Assembly (NCBI GenBank): GCA_963669155.1
Contig: OZ022588.1
Location: forward strand, 20,700,438 to 20,764,437
From: Arbacia lixula
Taxonomy: Eukaryota; Echinodermata; Echinoidea; Arbacioida; Arbaciidae
Length of the DNA: 64,000 nucleotides
Direction: 5' to 3'
Made by a program: the position numbers and the translations under genes. The first letter of the stretch is position 1; each line of letters opens with the position of its first letter. The notes under the pieces were generated by a model. The model made no database searches and was not told the DNA's origin. It worked only from the letters and a program-made list of their open reading frames with translations. Shown piece after piece: positions 47,601-59,600 of the stretch.

Positions 47601-50600
47601 GGACCCTGTTGCATATCTACTTTCAATTGATGCAACTTACCATTAATGGTAACTACCATAGGTAGCGGCCAATGGGCGTGACTGCTGTTGCCATGGTAGT
47701 TACTATCAAAAGTAAGTTTCGGTAGTTGAAAACAGATATGCAAGATGACCCTGGTGAAGATAGGATGTCAAAATTTGCCAGGGAACGGCAAATACCAAAG
47801 AGGCGTGGCTTTATTGGGCCCTATAAGGCATTTGAAGTTTATTCATTGCCAGTTGTCTATTGTCCGTACAGAACATTATGCGGGAGTCGCCCTGCTCAGT
47901 ATCTGAGTGGAGTAAAGCCAGCCTGTAAATATGCAGGTTCAGTAAAAAGAGCTTAACATTGATTCTGATAACAGATATTCATGATGATAGATGATAACAG
48001 ATAATGTAGATTATACATGTATAGATTAATTAATCTCATTTCCTTCCACTCACAGCAAATCAACCAACTGTCATCACAGATGTCTTTACTGGAGGATGAC
48101 ATCACAAGAATAGAGGAGAGGATGAAGAAACAGAGGCACGCCTACAACACCGTCATGTCGGTATGTACCTCAGGAAAGACTGTCATGTCAGTATGTACCT
48201 CAGGAAAGCCATCCCTTTCAGACATACTCCTAGATCTCACAGCTGGAAATAACTCCTCTTTTTCCTTATATAGGTCAATACATGTTTGTGCTCGTTATAA
48301 GTTTTTAAAATGTTTTATAAGTCAAAGTGTCCAAAATGCAAGATAATGAAACACTTGTCCTACTTGTCCTACTTGTCCTACACTTGTGATAAAAATCTCC
48401 ACACCCCAAAAAGTGTTGTGTTACATGGAGCACCTATGTTCTTGACTTTGTTTGTTGTCACTGTTGCATCTTGGCTGAAGGAATACACACAAATGATGCA
48501 GAGCAGTGGTAGTATTCTGATATCAAACTGAAGATTTGACTTAAGTCCCCTATGAATCATAACAGTGATTGGCCTGTTGGTACAGTTTTTGACTTGAGGC
48601 AGGTTTCAGTATACCAACTGACTTAGCCAAAACAGTTTATGACTTCAGTTTCTTTGAGAGTGCCACCCCCAGCACTGTGGCCCGGGAGGGGAAGGAGTTT
48701 TCAGTACAGTGATATATCACGATTTATTAGCACAACATGTTCAGGGCCCCATTGCGTAAAATTTACCATTTATGGTAACTCTGTCATCAATGGTAACTAC
48801 CCTGGTAACATCACTCAACAGCCAATCAAATTCAAGGTTTTTGTAGAAGTTGCCATTGGTAGCAAAGTTACCATCAATGGTAAGGTTTATGCAACAGGGC
48901 CCAGGTGTGTGTTTCTAACTCCGCACAATGTGATGTGGGCCTGGTGATATCAGTGCGATATTTCAGGGGAGAATGGTGCGATATTCCAGGGGAGATTGGT
49001 GCGATATCCAAGACAGATTTGCTCCGCAGACTAGCTAGTGCTCAGGAGGAGTGGAGAGATAAGTAGAGTGCCAAATGTAATATCCCTTTTCAATTGTACC
49101 CTTGGCAAGCGCAATGCAGTGGATACTTGTTGGGGAAAGTGCATGTGTGGGTCAAAACTTAGCCTAGGGCGACCATGTCAAGGCAAACTTATAAAATCCT
49201 TTAGCCTTGCAGTGTCTCTATGATTTTTTCAAACTCAGTGTATACTGTACACTAGGGGAGAGATGTTGCACCCGATATTGGGTTTGGCACCATTTAATTC
49301 AATTTAAGATCGCAATATAAAAACAAAATCTGTCCATAAACTTGGGTAGCATAAAAAAGTATAGATGCAGTTTTCAGGATCTTTTTGTATCTTAGGTTTA
49401 AGATTCAGACAATTCAGCTGCTGCAGAGGGAAGGGAGAGACATTTTCAATTCTCCATTCTGCCCAGAATGCACCATGCAGCGACATGTAATGTTTTTAAA
49501 GTGATGCCCACCTCCAGTACAGCATGCATGGTTTATGCATGCATTTCCTAGTGTTAATGTCAGGGTTAGTGTTGAGTGTTGACAGATGGTGGAACATTAA
49601 AGCTCCGTAAGTTATTTTTATTTTGTAAACCATGGATGATAGCGGTATGAATATGCAGCCATTATTTAGTTATTCAGTTTTATTTACCGAGCTTAGCCAT
49701 GTCAGTAATTAGGACACTATTCTTCCCAAGGGCCCTGCATGACAAAAACAGTGTAGTGCATCGTAAGTACAATCGTTACCTAACGCTTTGGTAACAGGGC
49801 AGAAATGTAATGGCACAGTACAAATTGATACGGCTGAGCAGCTTTGAAATTCTTGCTGAGAAATCAGTGCAAGTGTATCCTACTGGAGATGATGAGTGAC
49901 CATGAATAGTCAGAGAAGAAACGATGGTTGATGACAGCTGTGGATCGTTCCATGTGTAATCCCAATAGGCTAGCTGCAACATGGACATGGGACACGGCCT
50001 GTTGGTGTTAGTGACGTGTATGTGTGATTTCTTATTGACAGTTGATGGACAATTGAAGGAATCGAGAAACACAAATGGGATGATGGCTATCATTGTTACA
50101 AATTTGGTCTATGCACTATGGGGCCATTTGTGCACCCAATATTAGGTTTGGTACGAGGGAAAAAACTAATTCAAAATTTTCGTGGGCTACTTTTTTAGCA
50201 CATTGGCTGATTTGGCTACAATTTTACATTGCATCTATGGGAATTTGGGGGCTTCTTTCAGCATTTTCCAGAGCTCTTTTAAGCATGTCCGGGGTGAAAT
50301 CGCCCCGGGCCCCGTGTATTTTTTCCCTGTTTGGTACCACTTATATCGTGATTTAAAATCAAATCTTATTGACAGTCGATGGACTATTGAAGGAATCAAG
50401 AAACACAAATGTGGCGATGGCTATCAGATGTTTATTACTCGTCACGTGGTAGTTGTAGAACTTTGTCATATTGAAGGTGTCAGTGACTTTATCTTCATAG
50501 GCACCCCGAGTCATGTCTGAGCAGTGGTAGACAGCTAACTGATGGAAAGCATGTATTATACACCTTAAGGAGCTGTGACTGAAAGCACAGTGAATGAAAG

Positions 50601-53600
50601 AAATGAACATAGATTGCCACACACGTTGGTTATGGTATGGCCACGTGGTATGGACAGTAATAGTTTCTGACCAGAGTCCAAATGACCTTTTGTTATTAAC
50701 TCAAGTCCAGACCTTTGCTACTGGACAGGAAGTTGTGAGGACTGACCTGCCATTAACCAACACTGACCATGAGTCTTATCCTCTGACTGGCTAAACTTGC
50801 GATAAATTGGCCTTAAACCATGTTCAGAGTCATTGGATTACCTTGTTTGTGGTTGTTGACTCTTGATTGGTTAATCTGCCCCATCTCTGAATGATTAGAA
50901 CGAGTCCCACGGACCAGACGGGAACATGAGCGTTACGTGAGAGCAATTTCCTCATGTGGTGTGTGTATACAATGTGTAGCACACGCTGTAGATATGATGG
51001 GGCATTTCCCAGATTTGGGTCATTTTAGTATCTCAGGGGCTATATTCATGAAACATTACCAAGCCTAGCACGTTGTTTCACTTTACTGAGCCAGCATATT
51101 TGCAGCCTGGCTTTACACCACTCAGATACTGAGCGGTGTGACTCCTGTGTAATCTGCTGTATGGATGATAGAAGACAGGCTATGATTGAACTTCAAATTC
51201 CTTATAGGGTGCAATTAGGCCACATCCCTTTGGTTACTGCAGTTTCATGGCAAAGTTTGACATCCTACCTAGACCCGGATAAATGCATTCTGTACTGAGT
51301 CTGCATCTGTATATGTTCAATGGCTTTTTCTGTGGGTTGGCTTGTTTTCTTAGATTCTAAGGAGCACCATTCCCATACAATCTACTCTAAGGATGATAGA
51401 CTACCAACTAGGAATAAACTTCAAATACCTTATAGGACACTACTAGGCCACGGCCCTTTGATTACCACAGTTCTATGGCAAATTTTTACATCCTAAGTGG
51501 ACCAGGGTTAATGAGCCCCGGAAATCTAACTATGAGCAATGGGTGAAGGGGATAGTTTGATCAAACATACTAGTCACAACTTGTGCAGGCCATTGTCTAT
51601 GTGCTGTGCTACATGAATGTTTAAGAAGATGACTGCTCTCAGCAGCATAATGAATTTCAATGACTCAAGGTACATTCATTAATCCAAGGAAGTGGTTTGC
51701 CCCTGCTGCTAGTGTTAGCCACATGCAGTGTGATGCCAGTGTCTGTCCACTGTGGCAGAGCAGGAGAGTTGCTGTAGGTAGCAAGGTCTCATTGCCATGA
51801 CAATCCAGTGCCATGTTGCATATTGGTTTGCAATTATTGTAACTTACCATTTAATGGTAGCTACCGGGGCAACAGGTGCAATAATGAGTGCTCATTGGCC
51901 ATTGCTATGGCAGTTACTATAAACGGTACGTTACAATTGTTTAAAACCTATATACAACATGGCTGAGTGCTCAGCTGGAGGGACGACAACAGGTGAAAAG
52001 CCCATTACAATACAGTACAAGAGGTTGTGGCTTACCACTTTTATGTGAATGTACCATTACATGACACTGCTGTATTTGCACCTGTGTGAACGCAACTTAA
52101 AGGTGTTGTGTCGCTTCGGCGGGTGTGTGTGAATACAACATTCAATAGAAGAAAGCAATGTATAAAAACATCTTTCAGAATAAAGTTTAATGAATTTATA
52201 TTGACCATTACTTTTTAATTTGATTTGGGGTAGGGCTTGCTACATAAAGTCTTTTATCTGCTGACTTTTATTATACTAATATCTAAATTTTGAACATCAC
52301 AATTTCAGTGCTTTAAGCAGATTAATAATCCTGACATTTCTTGTGAGCTTCATGTTTGGGTATGATCATGTATAGAAATGGGAGATATTATTGTCAACCC
52401 CAACCTCAGTTTGTATTTGCAAAACAAGCTAAACCTGAGAGAGGCACTCTTGAAAGTAATATGCAGGGCTCTCACTTAATGGTAGCCCGCGGGCCCATGG
52501 CCACCTGAAAGTCTCAAAAAGTCTCAAATCGTGGCCCGGCTGGACATTTCAAATTCACTCATTGCTCACAGTCTAGACAGGCTTTTTTTACCTGGACATA
52601 CCTGGACATTTCAAATTCACTCATCGCTCACAGTCTAGACAGGCTGGGCCACCTGTAAATCCATTTGGCCATCTGGATCTCATGCTCAAGCAGCCATAAT
52701 GGTCACCTTCACAAATAGCTCAGGGAAAGCTCTGATATGTATTTCAGACATTTTAATTTTGTGTCAACTGTTAAACCTGTAAACTATGAAATTTTAGACC
52801 AGCGCTCAAAGTCAGAAACGAGATTATTTTGGCATACCCAGCCACTGTACCTATGAACTGTGTGTGTGTGCACACTGTTGATAAACAAAGGGTGAATATC
52901 AATCCTAACTGGTTGCTTACGAGCACTGCCATTGTGTGTCCACTGGATATTTTGCATTGTTACTTAAAGGGACACGTCACTGAGCTTTTGAGGCGCGATA
53001 TCGTTTGAAGAGGGCGCTGCAATCAACGGAGTTCGGCGGCGGTCTTATCAGCCCCACCCCAGTGCCGGCGTAAATGCACTGCCCCACCCTCTAGATCTGC
53101 AAAACTGTGTTAGCATCGATCTCGTGCGTGTGTGCTACTAGCAAGAGTCTTTGACACGCTTTGGTGCATGTACACAAAATGAACACATATCACATGTGAA
53201 GTCACCCGTATCACTGCAGTTGCGTGCTTGTTTGCCGAAGTTATACGGAGATTCCCGAATGTTAACCGAGCTGGGCCACGTTCCACGTCTAACGTCGTCG
53301 ATTGCAGCGTCCTCTATAAACGATAATGCGCCACAAAAGCTCAGTGACGTGTCCCTTTAAAACATGCCGATATAGTCCATGCAATGTATACTGTGGTATA
53401 AAGACTTCCTTCAGAGACGGATATACAATGTTTAGTAAAAAATCCTTCTTCAAGAACTTTTCTCAAGAGAAATTCAACAAATAAGATCTTTAGCTTAACT
53501 CCTTATTGCACTCGTCAAAAACATTCAAATGTAATGAAAAAGTGCTTAAACCAAGCATAGGCCGGTTCCCGTAGTAAATGGGTTAACTTTCACATTTCAT

Positions 53601-56600
53601 GTAGTGGACCATAATGTCTGGAGGATCATGCAATACCGGTACATAACAGAATTAGGTCAAGTCTGCAAAAGAGATACAGCATCTTTAAGTCTATTCATGA
53701 AATCAGCGGCATGCCCTAGATATCGGCCTGATATTGACCTGAAGTTCAATGTGTTCATATTGAGAAACACTTGTCAGTCTCCGTACTGTTGATGCTAATC
53801 TTTAAGAGAGAATTGAATCTTCCTTTAAAGGCAAATGTAAATTTGATGATGAGTTTAATTAACATAAATTAGGCAATTCACAGAAACAGACTGGAAAATG
53901 TTTGAGAAAATTTGCAGATATACATGTATTTTAAAGGAGTTTTCTGTATCTGGAAATCTGTAGTCACTCGCCCTTTATCATAAAGCATGCTCTGTATATA
54001 ATGTACGTCATTGTGGACCAATGGGAGTAGTCTATGAAGGTTAACAGCCAGGGTTCTGGGACAGTAACTATGATTTTCAACCAGAAAAAAAAATGTAATA
54101 TACAACTTGTATGTTGATTTTTCTCAAACCTTGCCAATTTGTCTGTCTGGTATAGCTAATTTGATTAAATATAACTTATTATCAAGGTTGAAATGCCCTT
54201 CACAAGGTTAGTAATCACCCTAATATACAGGAAATGCCTTTACCATCAAAACTGTATTGCCCCAGAAGATAGAAAGAAAATGGAATGAACAGCATGAGCT
54301 GTACAGACATTTTTTTCTGAAAAGATGCAAGTGATAGACCACTTGTTTTTATGTTATTGATGGTTTTAGATTGCACTCAGTATTTCCTACATACAGGCAA
54401 TATCAAGAATAGAACTATTCATCTTTCTGTGAGATATTACTTGCTCCTTTAAAGGGATAGTTCACCCTGAAATTAAGTTGGTTTCAATAAAAGGAGACAT
54501 ATGGGAAAAAAAAATTAGTGAAGGTTTGATGAAAATCCGTCAAAGGATAAGAAAGTTACGTTCTTCTAAAGTTGTGATTTTTGTGACGTCAATTGCGAGA
54601 TGCTTTTATTGAAACCAACTTATCTTCAGGGTAAACTATCCCTTTAATCGGGGTAGGATAGTGTAGATCTACATGTGAAATGCTTACTGGGTTTCCATTG
54701 ACTTTAATGTGCCTGGAGGCTGTGCTGAATTAGGTCTTCTTGGAATTGTCTGAAATCTCACTTGAAATATTTTAAACGAGGTTTCAAGTCAGCAACACGT
54801 AATGTCTACGAACTTGAATGACCCACCTCCGGCTCGGCAAAGGTTAAAAGGGCAGGACGAAAAAAGGAAAAGAAACACAGTCCCGTGTATTGTTTATTAA
54901 GATGCTTAGAGGCTCATCTATTCCTTTGGAACTGGTAGCTGTGTTTAGATAAAATGATTGGAAATTAAAGGGATAGTTCACCCTGAAAATGAGTTAGTTT
55001 CAATAAAAGCAGAAATATGAAAGAAACATTAGTGAAGGTTTGCCGAAAATCAGTCATAGGATAAGAAAGTTACAAACATGATGTGCTTTAGGCTAAGCCA
55101 TCGCGTTTCATGCCGAACTGGACAAAATATACCGCGGTTTAAAACTGCGGCTCCTTCCTTTTCCCTTTCCCTATGCCAATTTCTTTGAGCTGTAGTGTAC
55201 ATATTGTTCCTCGGGTTCATGCTCTATGTTGCAGAATGTGGTAATATGTGCCCAGGGTCTCTCGTCCCTTTAAAGATCCCCTGTCATCAAAATGTATGTC
55301 GACTTATGTTGATGCAACATAGCATGTACATAACAAAATCACTAACTGTTCAATGAAAATATGTGTCCTATATTTTAAAATAATTTTTCTTTATTTTTTC
55401 TCAGTACTGATAAGCCCCACCTCCAAAATATCCTCCAAATGAAGATTCCCCCTGTGACATCATCAAAGGAAGAAATTAGCAGGATAATAAGCAGAATTTA
55501 TGCACAAACTATACATTGCAATGACTACCTCCACCTGCTCACCTTCCTCATCCTGCTAATTTCTACCTTTGATGATGTCACAGGGGGAATCTTGAGTTGG
55601 AGGATATTTTGGAGGCGGGGCTTATCAGTGCTGACAAGAAATAAAGAAAAATTATTTTTAAATATAGCACACATATTTGAATTGAACAGTTAGAGATTTT
55701 GTTATATACATATGAAGTTACATCAACAGAAGTCAACATATATTTTGATGACAGGGTCCCTTTAAACAGCCACCTGTATAGATCTGTGAGAGGTAGACGG
55801 TCTCTGATTGTTGGCTTGCGGTCTACCTTCATGGGCTTGGAGCCTGTACTCAATTACTGTTCCTCTCACTTCCTGAAGATCAAGGTCTTGGATTCTCACC
55901 GATGCCAATATCTTATTCCCCCTGACAGATTCTTGCTGATGACTCCAGCTTCTACCTATGCACACAAAAAAAGGGGTTGTGTGACTGTATGTGTGCCCCT
56001 TATACTGGGAAAACAAATTTAGATAAAAGCCTTTCAAACTGTCATCAAGTCAGTTAATGCTAACAAACAAATTGAACCCCAAACCGCCCCCCCCCCCTCC
56101 CCCCCACACACACACAAAAAAAAAACTGACAAAGTTGAAAAACCTCATTAAGATTACACCTGTTTTATGTGTACATGTATCTACACTGTATCTATATGTG
56201 TATCTAGCCATCCCCATGCCTACATGTACATCTAGATAGATATTTGCATGATTTAAATCCAACCTTTCTCCAAAAGATCTGTGATGCATTTATAAACATA
56301 ATCTATGACTCAGAATTTGGTTAATCTTAAGCTGTTCAGTTTTATTATGTCCTTGTTATTGAGTTTGGCTAAACTGTCTTATAGTATGCATTTTGTTTTC
56401 GGGGCAGGGGGGGGGGGGGTAGACCCACAAAGATACAGCTATCGGGTATCTGCAAGCAATTCCTTGCAGCTGCGACACCCTGTTTTGTTCCATAAATCCG
56501 AGGCAATTGCCTGACTTGACCCAGATGTTTTTGTGCATTTGCAGACATCAGTGTGATTCAGAGGATCTAGCAGTTCACTCACTGAACAACCAAACAAAAG

Positions 56601-59600
56601 TGAGATAGATTGCGCTGTAAATGAGTCATTCAAGTAGAATCGTTGCTGGTTGCTTTGTTTGGAAGCATATAATCAGAGAAGCAGTTTTACGAAGAATTTT
56701 GAAGATCACCAGACAATGAAGAAGAAAATTCAAGTGCAAACATTTAGAAACAAGTGTACTTGGTGTATCCTTATCCATCTATCCATCTGGCTTGTAATTT
56801 ATCTACACATCTATCTGTATGAAAAATATATCAAGCTTTCTATCTGTCTAGATGTGTCTTTCTCCCTCTCTCTATTTATATCTAATTATCAATATCTCTT
56901 TTTATTGTCTCGCCCACCGGAGGTGAAGGCGAGACTAAGGGATCCAAATGGCGTCCGTCCGTCGTCCGTCCGTCGTCCGTCCGTCGTCCGTCCGTCGTCC
57001 GTCCGTCGTCCGTCGTCCGTCCGTCGTCCGTCGTCCGTCCGTCGTCCGTCACAAATGTTAAAGTTTACCTGCAAGACTCTCTTATGATCCATAACTTCAC
57101 ATGGGTTGCTTGGATTACAACCTAACTTGGGTCATAGATGCACTGGGGGCACCTTCATGTTATGGTGGCGTTGGAGGTCACAGGATAAGGTCAAAGGTCA
57201 TTTGAGGTCATACGTTAAAGTTTACCTGCAAGACTCTCTTTTGACAAATAACTTCACATAGGTTGCATGGATTACAACCTAACTTGGTTCATAGATGCAC
57301 TGGGGGTACCTTCATGTTATGGTGCTGTTGGAGGTCACAGGATAAGGTCAAAGGTCATTTGAGGTCATACGTTAAAGTTTACCTGCAAGACTCTCTTTTG
57401 ACAAATAACTTCACATGGGTTGCTTGGATTACAACCTAACTTGGGTCATAGATGCACTGGGGGTACCTTCATGTTATGGTACCGTTGGAGGTCACAGGAT
57501 AAGGTCAAAGGTCATTTGAGGTCATACGTTAAAGTTTACCTGCAAGACTCTCTTTTGACAAATAACTTCACATGGGTTGCTTGGATTACAACCTAACTTG
57601 GGTCATAGATGCACTGGGGGTACCTTCATGTTATGGTGGCGTTGGAGGTCACAGGATAAGGTCAAAGGTCAATTGAGGTCATATGTTAAAGTTTACCTGC
57701 AAGACTCTTTGACAAATAACTTCACATGGGTTGCTTGGATTACAACCTAACTTGGGTCATAGATGCACTAAGGGTACCTACATGTTATGGTGCTGTTGGA
57801 GGTCACAGGATAAGGTCAAAGGTCATTTGAGGTCATACGTTAAAGTTTACCTGCAAGACTCTCTTTTGACAAATAACTTCACATAGGTTGCTTGGATTAC
57901 AACCTAACTTGGGTCATAGATGCACTGGGGGTACCTTCATGTTATGGTACCGTTGGAGGTCACAGGATAAGGTCAAAGGTCATTTGAGGTCATACGTTAA
58001 AGTTTACTTGCAAGACTCTCTTATCACACATAACTCATCACATGTTGCTACAATGGCAATCAAACTTGGATGATGGATGCACTGGGGGCACCTGCATGTT
58101 ATTGTGCTGTAAGAGGTCACATGATAAGGTCAAAGGTCATTTGAGGTCATACATTAAAGTTTACTTGCAAGACTTTTGGTGAAGGCTTCCTAACTTGTGC
58201 ACAGAATTGTGTGAGCATGTGTGAGCATTACTGATGTAGATTTAGGCAAACATTACTCATGCACATTTATGCAAATTTATTCAAAGTCACTATTTTGCAC
58301 CTGATTTTGATGTTGTCTGTTTAAAGTTGCTTATTTGTTTGTTTCAGTTTTCTTTTGCGTAGCAACGGAGATCGCGATATTTCTGGTTATTTTCGCAAGT
58401 GGGCGAGACACAATATTGCTAATGCCTTGTCTATGTGGAATCTCAAAAGAGGCTTCATATGGAAACCTTTGATCAAGACTAGCTGCCTTGGAAGTTATCC
58501 TGGACCAATCATCACAAACTCCAAACAGTTTTTGAAGTAAATGTTGATTTTCCACCCTGTTTTTGATAAAATAATTTTGAAGAGTTTTGTTCCCCTTAAA
58601 ATTCCAGGGGCCATATTCTTGATGATATTTCAGCAGGGACACCTGCCCTTCCTACCAAACCTGTGTTCATTCACTCTCCAGGCAAGGACTGTGACTTGCA
58701 GGACTCCCAAGGACAGGGAGGAGACCTGTAGCATGGGGTTTCCCCCCTGAGTCACATGTCGCACCCCTCCCACCCCCCCCCCCCCCCCTCTCTTCCCCTG
58801 AAGTCTTGAGATGGTCACAACATCATGACCTTCACCTTGCCCCCCTTCCCATTGCAGCAGTGCAGCGCAGTGAACCTTTGCTGTACTGGCTAGTCTTGGT
58901 GCTGCAGACCTCATGAAGTATGGTCTGTTTGGTTTGGCTCGGTGGATACCTATGAACAGGGTTCCCAGCATATCAGGGAAGACAAGGGAAATTAATATAC
59001 TTTTTTTTCCAGTCATAGAAAAGTTAGGGAATATGATAAAAAATTCCTTAAATCAGGGAAAACTCAGGGAATTTTGATTGAAACAGTGTTTTATACTACG
59101 AATAGTTCACTGCAACAACATAGAAAGCATATGAAACTGGAAGAGAGTTAAAATCATTATGGAATTTTGAGACTTCATCAGGGAACAATCAGGGAATTTT
59201 GTTTTCTTGAAATGCTGGGAACCCTGATGGAGCTTTCTATCCATTCTGTGTGCTTTCTTGTCAAGCGAAATTTTCTAATGTGTCCTCATGGAGCTATGTT
59301 TAAGTGTACGGTGTAGTAAGAGCATGACAGTGAACCTAAGTAGATACTTTATCAGGTCAATGACCCCTGTAGAGCCTATGAATGAACAGCTCAGGTTCTG
59401 AAGTCTATTGTTCCAGACCCAAATGTTATACCCCGTTTAGATCTACCCAAAATCTAGCGTGCCTCCGGAGGCTACCGCAGGTCGTTCTAGACGAGTCGTT
59501 AGATCTAAACGGTCTCGGCACAAAGCACAAAGCACGAATCTGAGGGAATCGCGAGACAAAATACACCCTAGACAGCCTTGCACAATCGCGGCATTAGATC

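Noticed and set aside
57057-58180. CRISPR-like array of regularly spaced repeats
   Set aside because: Whole 157-bp units are repeated without unique spacers, in an intron of an animal gene.
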